DNA of 6,379 nt from Opitutaceae bacterium UBA6669. Its GTDB lineage: Bacteria > Verrucomicrobiota > Verrucomicrobiia > Opitutales > Opitutaceae. The notes below the pieces were generated by a model that ran no database searches, was not told the DNA's origin, and saw nothing but the letters and a program-made list of their open reading frames with translations. Positions 1 to 6,006 of the stretch are shown piece by piece. Within the stretch, counting starts at the first letter, position 1. Each line of letters opens with the position of its first letter. The stretch covers positions 1 to 6,379 of the forward strand of contig DKKJ01000080.1 of NCBI GenBank assembly GCA_002455175.1, written 5' to 3'. Position numbers and translations under genes: made by a program.

Positions 1-909
1 GTGAGGCGTGGGTGGCAGCGACTTCAGGTAAAGCCAGATAGCTGATAACTCCTGCGACGTCATCTGGCCGAAGGCTGCCGGCATCACCGGACTGATCTGA
101 CTGCCATCTGGGCGCTTGAGGGTTCGCATCGCCGCAAGAAACTCCTGCTCCGTCCATTGCGCGACACCGGTGCCGGCAAACGGCGTCAGGTTAGCCGCTG
201 CGGGCCATTCGGGGGGAGCGCCCGGGATCTTTCCACCGGAGAGGTTGCTGCCGTGACACCCCGTACAGCCCGCTGCGAGATAACCGCCATACTCCACGGT
301 GACGCCTTCGACAACCGATGCTGGACGCTTGGCCACGTGATCGATCTCCGCCCCAGCCAGTTTGATCTCCCCCACAGCTACCAACACTTTACCCAGCGGC
401 CCCAGCGTCACCGGACCGCGCTCACGGTCCACCGCCGGGATCGTCTTGAGGTACGCAATCATCGCGCCCAAGTCCTGGTCGCTCAAAAAGGTGTACTCCT
501 GCGAAGGCATCAGGACAAAAGCTCGTCCCGTCCGATCCACCCCATGGCGAATGGCGCGCACGTAATCCGCGTCGGAGAAGTCAGCAGGGACTCCACCTTT
601 TCCTCGGGTGAGATTGGGTCCATGCAGCTGCCCGATCATGGGATCATCCACCACTTTGGCCCCGCCAAAATCTTTGCCGTGACAATCCGCGCACCCACGC
701 GTCACCACGAGATGTCGACCCCGCTCGAGGGTCGCCGGATCGCTGGGCACCGCCACCACCTCGGCTTTTACCTCGTGGCGCTTATCCAAGCGGGTCTTCG
801 CCATGGTAAGGATCACGGCAGCGACCAGACCAACAATCACGGCCGCACCCACCACGAGGTAAATGACAGCGCGAACAATTCGGGAAAACAACGACCTACC
901 AGATTTCAT
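1..909 (-). CDS. Membrane-anchored di-heme c-type cytochrome (C-terminus cut by window edge)
   Basis: Reading from the ATG at 909 down to base 1 gives 303 codons with no stop. Residues about 14-36 form one hydrophobic segment (IYLVVGAAVIVGLVAAVIL), an uncleaved N-terminal anchor that would place the rest outside the cytoplasmic membrane. Two class I cytochrome c domains follow. The first has heme motif CADCH (C73, C76, H77) and a likely axial Met at 134 (LMPSQEY). The second has CTGCH (C215, C218, H219) and likely axial Met 276 (VMP). Each domain ends with a typical YLKTIP or YLKSLP helix. The role is electron transfer, probably between a periplasmic dehydrogenase or quinol oxidoreductase and a terminal acceptor; the partner is not visible. 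The last visible residues (SLPPTPH) are normally near the end of this family, so little is missing. The start is the first ATG after an in-frame stop (940-942). An AAGGTGG stretch lies about 17 bases upstream, too far to be a standard ribosome site. Confidence 0.93.
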   Translation of the reverse strand, partial: MKSGRSLFSRIVRAVIYLVVGAAVIVGLVAAVILTMAKTRLDKRHEVKAEVVAVPSDPATLERGRHLVVTRGCADCHGKDFGGAKVVDDPMIGQLHGPNLTRGKGGVPADFSDADYVRAIRHGVDRTGRAFVLMPSQEYTFLSDQDLGAMIAYLKTIPAVDRERGPVTLGPLGKVLVAVGEIKLAGAEIDHVAKRPASVVEGVTVEYGGYLAAGCTGCHGSNLSGGKIPGAPPEWPAAANLTPFAGTGVAQWTEQEFLAAMRTLKRPDGSQISPVMPAAFGQMTSQELSAIWLYLKSLPPTPH

Positions 910-946
910 AATGTATAAAAGGTCACCACCTTTGCAGGTTCAATGC

Positions 947-966
947 CAAGCATTATCACAAGCATT
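947..966. repeat. Perfect 8-bp direct repeat CAAGCATT, 12-bp period
   Basis: CAAGCATT occurs at 947-954 and again at 959-966, separated by ATCA. The pair overlaps the candidate -10 element of the cytochrome gene. A tandem repeat with a period close to one helical turn is the usual layout of a regulator half-site pair, but no known regulator motif is recognised, and two copies of 8 bp in AT-richer intergenic DNA could be chance. Confidence 0.4.
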
Positions 967-982
967 TGGTGCTACCAATCAA
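952..982 (-). promoter_or_regulatory. Candidate sigma-70-type promoter for the cytochrome gene
   Basis: On the minus strand there is GATAAT (957-952), directly preceded by TGT, which makes an extended -10 (TGTGATAAT). TTGATT (982-977) lies 19 bases upstream as a weak -35; 19 is longer than the ideal 17. Transcription would begin near 945, giving a leader of roughly 35 bases before the ATG at 909. The assignment rests on consensus matching only; sigma consensus use in this organism is not known. Confidence 0.38.
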
Positions 983-1244
983 TTAGTTAGGATTAAATGA
1001 CAGAGGGTCGCCACCCCCGTTAAGTACCAACTATGGTCCTTTCGATTCCCAATTTCGGAATAACGGAGGCCGATGCCGTTCCTAGCGACTTCTCCAGGAA
1101 CGGGAGCGGGGACGGACGGTCTCTTGGAACTTCGGGCCTCAATTCCACGGCATTTGTCCCTTACTTGCCAGAGGCACAAAAGGTCCTCACCGTCGCCTGC
1201 CCACCCCGCACTGTTAACCGCCGAAACGTTGCTCTTTCGCCGTT

Positions 1245-2507
1245 ATGATCCCTCGCCTCCTCGCCCTGTGTGCCTCACTGGCCCTCGCACTCTCCCTCGC
1301 TTCTCTCAGTCACGCGGCTGCAACGGCTACTCCAGCAGCCAAACCGCTCTTAGATAAGAACAATAATCCGGAAGGCTTCAAAACCTTGGCGATCGGCGAT
1401 GCGGCTCCCGATTTCAGTCTGCCCGGAATCGACGGAAAAACCTACTCACTCCGCGACTTCGCCGGACCTGACGTGCTGATGGTTCTTTTCACGTCGAACC
1501 ATTGTCCCACCTCTCACGGCATCGAGAAGCGTCTGCAGAAACTGCGCGACGATTTTCGCCACCAGAGTTTCGCGTTGGTTGCCATCAATCCCAATCACCC
1601 GGATGGCCTCAGCCTCGATGAACTGGGCTACGGTGAATTCAACGACTCATTCGAGGAGATGAAGCCTTACGCGGAGAGCAATGGATGGGATTTCCCGTAT
1701 TTGTATGATGGAGACAAGCAATTGACCGCACGGGCCTACGGCTGTCTGGCCACGCCTCACGTATTCATTTTCGACAAACAACGGAAGCTGCGCTATGCCG
1801 GACGCTTTGACGACTCACGCTTTCCGCAAGAAGACACCGTAAAGTCCCCGGACGCCCGCAACGCGGTCACCGCTTTGCTGGCTGGCAAACCCGTGCCGGT
1901 GGAGCTGACCAAGCCTCACGGCTGCTCGACGAAGTGGCGCGAAAAGCGCGCCAAACACCAGGCTTGGGAGGCGAGCTGGAAAGACCTTCCCGTCACGATT
2001 GAGGGCATTGATAACGAAGGTATCGCGGCCTTGCGCAAGAACCCCACCAACAAATTCCGGCTCATCAATGTCTGGGCCACCTGGTGCGCCCCCTGCGTCG
2101 AAGAGTTTCCCGACCTGATCATGCTCTCCCGCCGTTTTAACATGCGTCCTTTCGAACTGATCACGCTCAGCATGGACGACGAACGGGCAGAACCTCGCGC
2201 CAAGGCCTTCCTAGAAAAACAGGGCGCAGGCCTCACCAAGCACGTGACCGATCGACTCAAACCGGAAGGTCGAACGACCAACCACTACCGCTACACGGGA
2301 GGAAGCCAGGACGAGGTGGTCGCCGCTCTCGATTCTCAGTGGCCAGGCCCCATCCCCCACACCATCCTCGTCGCGCCAGGCGGCGAGATCGTCTGGCGTC
2401 ACAATGGGGTCATCGACCCGGAAGCGGCACTTAAAGCCATCGTAGAGGCCATGACTCCCTATTATCAGCCTCAGCCCAAGCCAGCGACGGTCGCCATCTC
2501 CAAATAG
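1245..2507 (+). CDS. Exported tandem thioredoxin-fold protein (peroxiredoxin-like domain plus TlpA-like domain)
   Basis: The 420-residue protein starts with a Sec signal peptide: basic R4, hydrophobic stretch about 5-20, likely cleavage after SHA (about residue 23-24). Domain 1 (about 45-215) is an AhpC/TSA-type redoxin fold of the PRX_like1 kind, with GDAAPDFSLPGIDG at 51-64, NHCPTSHG around C87, C167, cis-proline P171 (TPHVFIFD) and GCSTKW at 226-231. In many relatives the site reads CNHC; here the first Cys is Ser84. Domain 2 (about 246-402) is TlpA/ResA-like, with WATWCAPC (C281, C284) and cis-proline P371 (IPHT). The CxxC domain should perform thiol-disulfide exchange in the periplasm, for example on apocytochromes or other exported proteins; the role of domain 1 is uncertain (thiol peroxidase or accessory redoxin). 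No Shine-Dalgarno precedes the ATG, but the signal peptide begins exactly there, which supports this start. The gene is divergent from the di-heme cytochrome and followed by a strong terminator. Confidence 0.9.
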   Translation: MIPRLLALCASLALALSLASLSHAAATATPAAKPLLDKNNNPEGFKTLAIGDAAPDFSLPGIDGKTYSLRDFAGPDVLMVLFTSNHCPTSHGIEKRLQKLRDDFRHQSFALVAINPNHPDGLSLDELGYGEFNDSFEEMKPYAESNGWDFPYLYDGDKQLTARAYGCLATPHVFIFDKQRKLRYAGRFDDSRFPQEDTVKSPDARNAVTALLAGKPVPVELTKPHGCSTKWREKRAKHQAWEASWKDLPVTIEGIDNEGIAALRKNPTNKFRLINVWATWCAPCVEEFPDLIMLSRRFNMRPFELITLSMDDERAEPRAKAFLEKQGAGLTKHVTDRLKPEGRTTNHYRYTGGSQDEVVAALDSQWPGPIPHTILVAPGGEIVWRHNGVIDPEAALKAIVEAMTPYYQPQPKPATVAISK

Positions 2508-2522
2508 TCCACTCATTCTTCG

Positions 2523-2556
2523 CCGCGCAGGGGCACATCTTCTGCGCGGTTTTTTT
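2523..2556 (+). terminator. Rho-independent terminator of the tandem redoxin gene
   Basis: CCGCGCAG (2523-2530) pairs perfectly with CTGCGCGG (2542-2549) across an 11-base loop, followed by seven Ts (2550-2556). It begins 16 bases after the stop at 2507. There is no T-run on the opposite side, so it should act only on plus-strand transcription. The loop begins GGGCACA, which is complementary to TGTGCCC at 2556-2562. Confidence 0.9.
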
Positions 2557-2623
2557 GTGCCCGAAATTCGAAGACCGCCACCCAAACGTTATCCAAAAAA
2601 ACACTACTCGGACGCCTGGCCTC

Positions 2624-3382
2624 TTACCGTAAATGGCGAGTCTCGGGAATCACACAGCGAAAGCCTTGGGCCTGGAGGTGCCGCAGCACCTCTTTGAGGG
2701 CATGTACCCGGATTCCAGGCTGCAACCGCGGCCCTTCGTGAAAGAGCAAGATACTCCCAGGTCGTACCCGTGGCATCACCTGATCTACCACCTGCTGAAC
2801 GGACTGCGCCGTAGAATCCCAGCTCCGCAGCGTCCACCCCACATACACCAGGTTTCTTCGACGCAGCGCCCAGGAAAGTAGCGGATGCTTGATTCCCACC
2901 GGCGAACGGAAAGCCCGCGGCCGCGCCGGCGCGAGAGCCGTCAGCGCCAGGTCGAGCTCTTTCGCCAGACGGCGAGGCGACGCACACCAGAACGACGCGT
3001 CAGGGTGAGTATGCGTATGATGGGCCACCTCATGCCCTCGCTGCACAACGGCAACTACCCACTCAGGATACTTCTCCGCTTTTTCACCGATAAAGAAAAA
3101 CGTTCCTCGTGCTCCAAACTGGTCCAGAGCGTCCAAGATGCGCGGCGTGTCCTCCGGATCCGGACCATCGTCGATCGTCAGCCAGACCTCGCGCTCCCGG
3201 GTTTCAAAGCGCGTGAAAACCCGCACGAGTCCCTGCGCCGAGGGGACCAGGAGCGCATACACCATCAGCAGGTCTGCACCGAAAAAAAGCGCCGCTCCCC
3301 AGAACGTGTAGCCGCCGTGACACCACAGCGCTACCGCCGCCAGTTTGCCCACCATAAAACAAATGCTGAACCCGAGTGACAT
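2624..3382 (-). CDS. Membrane-anchored polysaccharide deacetylase (NodB homology / CE4 fold)
   Basis: The 252-residue protein has two hydrophobic N-terminal segments (about 5-21 and 26-47) followed by a NodB domain (about 65-245). All main motifs are visible: motif 1 TIDDGP with D71 and D72 (catalytic base and metal ligand); motif 2 HTHTHP with H122 and H126 as metal ligands; motif 3 RSP with R159 (RAFRSPVG); the W188-D189 region; and motif 5 LLFHEG with H215. The family removes N- or O-acyl groups from sugars in a metal-dependent way. The substrate cannot be read from the sequence; an envelope glycan or lipid-linked sugar fits the membrane anchor. It starts at the first ATG after an in-frame stop (3395-3397), with only a weak ribosome site. 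It lies 117 bases downstream of the PAP2 gene in the same direction and is convergent with the redoxin gene. Confidence 0.9.
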   Translation of the reverse strand: MSLGFSICFMVGKLAAVALWCHGGYTFWGAALFFGADLLMVYALLVPSAQGLVRVFTRFETREREVWLTIDDGPDPEDTPRILDALDQFGARGTFFFIGEKAEKYPEWVVAVVQRGHEVAHHTHTHPDASFWCASPRRLAKELDLALTALAPARPRAFRSPVGIKHPLLSWALRRRNLVYVGWTLRSWDSTAQSVQQVVDQVMPRVRPGSILLFHEGPRLQPGIRVHALKEVLRHLQAQGFRCVIPETRHLR

Positions 3383-3499
3383 GTTGTCCGGCGGTCATTC
3401 ACCGCGCTCAGAGGAATTCGAGCAATCGCGAAACCCCAGCCCAGCCCGCAGCAAGATGCATGACGCTGGCGAAGCGCACTCGCCGGTGGACACCCTTAC

Positions 3500-4216
3500 T
3501 CAAGTTCCTCGACGTGCTATCTGCCACGAGCAATACGCGTGCCCCACGGCTACGATTACACCAAGAGCGGTCCCCGCGACCACATCCCACACGACGTGCT
3601 GATGCGTTCCCAACGTGGAAAGGACAATGGCCCCTGCCCATACGTTATTGAGGACTTGCCACAGGCGCGCCCGTTTCGTTTCCCGCAAAAGGCGATGAAG
3701 CCAGAACGCAGTGAAAATCGCGAACGCAACATGCAAGGAGGGACAAGCGTTTCCGGCCGCGTCCACCGATTTCAGAAACTGCACCGAGGGATGACGCGTC
3801 CAATCGATGTCCAATGGCGGCAACGTCGTTGGCCAAAAGAAAAAAATGGCCAAGCCGAGGACGCTCATCACTGCCGCGGCTACTCCGTAAAGCGCTAGCT
3901 CCCTCCCGCGAGTCATGATGAAAGGCGGAATGGTCACATAAACCCAGAGAGAGACATAGGGTAACAGCCAAAGCGGACTGAAAGGGATCGCCGCATCCCA
4001 TCGGGTCAACGGCATCACCGTGACTGGGAATTTCGGGTGATTCAACAGGTGGAAATAAGCGACGAAAAATAGGCTCATTCCCACACTCGCCCCCACAAGT
4101 TTGTAGGGCCACAACACTCCCAGCCTCCAAAAAAAGTCACCCAATCCGAGAGGCGCAGAAGGAGGAGAATCGAAGGTGGGCACGTGCAAAAGATCCGCCC
4201 AAGCCTTGGCCAGCAA
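3500..4216 (-). CDS. PAP2-superfamily integral membrane phosphatase or phosphotransferase
   Basis: The 238-residue frame contains several hydrophobic segments (about 35-58, 83-100, 107-128, 158-175, 188-202 and 210-229), consistent with a polytopic membrane protein. PAP2 motifs C2 and C3 are visible: PSLH at 159-162 (GNACPSLHVA) and S200...H207...D211 (STLGTHQHVVWDV), giving the catalytic histidines H162 and H207 and acidic D211. The canonical C1 motif KxxxxxxRP is not seen, and the C3 arginine is Thr201. This pattern resembles the Aur1/inositol-phosphotransferase branch of PAP2 more than classical phosphatidate phosphatases, so the enzyme may move a phospho-headgroup rather than hydrolyse it (inference). 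The longest frame begins with a TTG at 4216 without a ribosome site. An in-frame GTG at 4117 has GGAGG six bases upstream and would give 205 residues, keeping all membrane segments and motifs; it is a serious alternative start. The gene lies upstream of, and co-directional with, the deacetylase. Confidence 0.85.
   Translation of the reverse strand: MLAKAWADLLHVPTFDSPPSAPLGLGDFFWRLGVLWPYKLVGASVGMSLFFVAYFHLLNHPKFPVTVMPLTRWDAAIPFSPLWLLPYVSLWVYVTIPPFIMTRGRELALYGVAAAVMSVLGLAIFFFWPTTLPPLDIDWTRHPSVQFLKSVDAAGNACPSLHVAFAIFTAFWLHRLLRETKRARLWQVLNNVWAGAIVLSTLGTHQHVVWDVVAGTALGVIVAVGHAYCSWQIARRGT
4124..4128 (-). promoter_or_regulatory. Candidate ribosome binding site for a shorter PAP2 start
   Basis: GGAGG on the minus strand lies exactly six bases before an in-frame GTG (4117-4115). 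It is the best Shine-Dalgarno arrangement in this gene and would remove 33 residues (TTG start at 4216), a stretch with no membrane segment or catalytic motif. It lies inside the longer reading frame, so it could also be a chance match within codons. Confidence 0.4.
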
Positions 4217-4314
4217 AGCGGAGGCGGCTGAGCAAGGGTGAACCCATCGTCATGCGCCAGAAGAATATGGGCTCAAAGCGAGACGTTGTAACCTGCCCAC
4301 GCGCTCTCCTTGGC

Positions 4315-4770
4315 TTAGATCAAAGCGGCCACGCTCTGGGTGAAGAGGTTCTGATCCAACCAATAACGTTTAATGGCCCGTACCTGCTCCACAAGTTCGG
4401 GCGGGCTGGAGGGCTTTACCAAATAGGAATTGGCACCAAGCCGGTAGGCACGCTTCACGTCCGACATTTCCTGCGATGTGGTCAGCACGATAACCACCGA
4501 CGTCCGGAACTGCTTCCGCAAACGCATCCACTCCAAAACTTCGTGTCCGTCACGTATTGGCATTTTCAGGTCGAGGAGCACCAAGACGGGCAAGGGATGC
4601 GCCTCCCGATCCGCAAATTTTCCTAGTCCCCGGAAGTATTGAATTGCTTGGCTCCCATCCGACACCACCTGCAAGGGATTGCTGATCTCCGCTGCCTTGA
4701 AAGCCCTGCGCATGAAAAAGACGTCGTCGGAGTTATCCTCCACCAAGAGTATCGTACCTTCGTTTGTCAT
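4315..4770 (-). CDS. Single-domain response regulator (Rcp1/CheY-like receiver)
   Basis: From the ATG at 4770 the product has 151 residues, almost all one receiver domain. Visible residues are the acidic pocket E11-D12 (LLVEDNSDDV), phospho-acceptor D67 (VLLDLKMP), T97 (VLTTS) and K119 (YLVKPSSP). There is no DNA-binding or enzymatic output domain, so it should signal through protein contact, as Rcp1-type receivers do with phytochrome-class kinases. The V-E-D-N-x-D-D-V and R-A-F pattern is typical of that subgroup. An ATG at 4818 would add 16 residues and overlap the kinase gene; the 4770 start is preferred because the receiver fold begins immediately after it. AGGAGG overlaps the kinase stop codon but is 19 bases from this ATG, an unusually long spacing. 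The kinase stop is 23 bases upstream, so the two are very probably co-transcribed and cognate. Confidence 0.93.
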   Translation of the reverse strand: MTNEGTILLVEDNSDDVFFMRRAFKAAEISNPLQVVSDGSQAIQYFRGLGKFADREAHPLPVLVLLDLKMPIRDGHEVLEWMRLRKQFRTSVVIVLTTSQEMSDVKRAYRLGANSYLVKPSSPPELVEQVRAIKRYWLDQNLFTQSVAALI

Positions 4771-4793
4771 GCAGATTGAGCAAGGGCGGCCTC

Positions 4794-5990
4794 CTAGGCG
4801 CGCGGGAGCTGTATCCAAAAACGACTCCCTTGACCGGGTGTCGAGAAAACACCCACGTCACCTCGCATTCGCAGGACAGCTTTCTTCACAATCGCTAGTC
4901 CGATCCCGGTTCCATCAAACGTCCGATCAGGATGTCCGCGCTCGAACATCCCGAAGATTTTGCCCTGCAGATCTGGATCTATCCCAATCCCGTTATCTTC
5001 AAACCAGACTCGCGTGTGTTCCTCGCCGACGGATTCGGTGCGCACGGTCACGCGCGGAAGGAGCCCTGGCTCTACAAACTTGATCGCATTGCCCAAAAGA
5101 TTCGCAATGCATTGGCTTAATGAAGGCGCGTGTCCACGAACAGGGGAAAGCGGTCGTTCTAGGTTTATCTCCGCATGAGGCATCCGGAACGTGGGGTTTT
5201 CAGCGACGATTTGCTGCACCAGCATTTCAAGATCGATCGCGTGGAAACTCATTTCCGATCGAGACACGCGACTGTAGGCGAGCACGTCCCTCACCAGAGC
5301 ATCCAAACGCGCTGCCGAAGCCTGAATGTGCCGAACGTAGTCGCGAGTGGTTTCGTCAATACGATCCGCCCCGTCCTCCAGAAGGAAGTGGGCGTAGCCC
5401 TGGATACCGCGCAAGGGCGCCCGCAAGTCATGCGATACCGTATAAGAAAAGGCTTCCAACTCCGAGACCATTTCAGACAACTTCGCCGTTCTCTCCGCTA
5501 CCCGTCTTTCCAACTCGGCGGTGTGGGCACGCAACTCCTGTTGGTCATTCTCATGCTGAGAGAGCAGGGCACGCACCTGGTATTGGCGCCGCCTCGCACG
5601 CAGCGCACCTTGCATCGCACTGACGAGCGTAATCAACCGAAAGGGACGCTCAATCAGCGTAATATTCCCACAAGCCATCAGGGAGGAGAAGACTTTAGCG
5701 GTGTACTGAGTGGTCGCGGCTCCGGACGTAACCATCACCACGGCGAAATCAGACCACGAGGGCTGGCTCGCCATGAGAGCGCTCAATCGCGATAAATCGG
5801 AAGAGGTGAGCGCCTCTTCAGCGATGAGCAAGGCACCGACGCCGTATCTGCTCGCCTCGCACAAAGCCTCCATGCTGGGGAAACTCTGCGCCAGAAATCC
5901 GTTTTCGCGCAGCACGCGCACGGAGATCCGTGCGTCCGCGCCGGTGGGCGTCAGCACTAAGACACGTTCTTCCAATGCGAGTTGGGACAC
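4794..5990 (-). CDS. Soluble histidine kinase with N-terminal degenerate receiver domain
   Basis: The 398-residue protein has no membrane segment. Residues about 8-130 have the length and alternating pattern of a receiver (RVLVLTPTGADA...LERPFRLITLVSAM), but the acidic pocket is replaced by T-P, the phospho-acceptor strand reads LLIAEEAL without the Asp, and the conserved Lys before Pro is Arg (ERP), so it is a pseudo-receiver. A charged linker (about 131-175, ELERRVAERTAKL) looks like a signalling helix or coiled coil. HisKA follows with phospho-accepting H187 (VSHDLRAPL), then HATPase_c with N box N297/N301, G1 D332-NGIG and G2 GTGIG at 360-364. The last residues (FWIQLPRA) are a typical kinase C-terminus. 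It should autophosphorylate and pass phosphate to the receiver encoded immediately downstream. The start is GTG at 5990, 16 bases after the KaiC-like stop, without a clear ribosome site, so translational coupling is likely. Confidence 0.92.
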   Translation of the reverse strand: MSQLALEERVLVLTPTGADARISVRVLRENGFLAQSFPSMEALCEASRYGVGALLIAEEALTSSDLSRLSALMASQPSWSDFAVVMVTSGAATTQYTAKVFSSLMACGNITLIERPFRLITLVSAMQGALRARRRQYQVRALLSQHENDQQELRAHTAELERRVAERTAKLSEMVSELEAFSYTVSHDLRAPLRGIQGYAHFLLEDGADRIDETTRDYVRHIQASAARLDALVRDVLAYSRVSRSEMSFHAIDLEMLVQQIVAENPTFRMPHAEINLERPLSPVRGHAPSLSQCIANLLGNAIKFVEPGLLPRVTVRTESVGEEHTRVWFEDNGIGIDPDLQGKIFGMFERGHPDRTFDGTGIGLAIVKKAVLRMRGDVGVFSTPGQGSRFWIQLPRA

Positions 5991-6006
5991 GAGGATTGGG
6001 GGTTTG

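Larger units (their letters stand above)
910..1244. other. Divergent intergenic region, no gene supported
   Basis: This 335-base stretch separates the divergently transcribed cytochrome (minus) and tandem redoxin (plus) genes. The cytochrome side holds the candidate promoter and direct repeat. Further right are possible short RNA stems: CCGTTA (1017-1022) with TAACGG (1061-1066), enclosing ATTCC (1045-1049) with GGAAT (1057-1061); and TGGAA (1125-1129) with TTCCA (1143-1147). These could belong to the 5' leader of the plus-strand gene, but they are short. No convincing promoter or Shine-Dalgarno was found for the plus gene, and the small open frames on both strands show no recognisable protein features. 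No tRNA, riboswitch or known small RNA was recognised. Confidence 0.5.

Noticed and set aside
157..918. 253-residue plus-strand open frame over the cytochrome gene
   Set aside because: It is the antisense shadow of the di-heme cytochrome, whose minus-strand translation shows two CxxCH motifs and a membrane anchor.
937..948. GGTTCAATGCC resembling a tRNA T-loop
   Set aside because: The flanking bases cannot form the T-stem, and no acceptor or anticodon arm is present nearby.
979..1179. 66-residue minus-strand open frame between the two divergent genes
   Set aside because: No recognisable domain, no ribosome site, and it lies where promoters are expected; composition looks like random translation.
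1033..1357. Two overlapping small plus-strand open frames upstream of and into the redoxin gene
   Set aside because: One ends at the redoxin start and one runs into its signal peptide region out of frame; neither resembles a protein. Leader-peptide use is not supported by any attenuator structure.
2591..2623. Possible minus-strand terminator after the deacetylase (T-run on minus at about 2603-2597)
   Set aside because: There is a run of seven Ts on the minus strand, but no stable GC-rich hairpin directly before it; only distant 4-bp pairings are possible.
4217..4314. Promoter or terminator in the gap between response regulator and PAP2 gene
   Set aside because: No hairpin with T-run and no convincing -35/-10 pair on the minus strand was found, so whether the envelope genes belong to the KaiC operon is left open.
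5120..5795. Long plus-strand open frames over the histidine kinase gene
   Set aside because: They are antisense to a kinase with all catalytic motifs intact, and their translations are rich in Arg, His and Pro as expected of GC-rich shadows.
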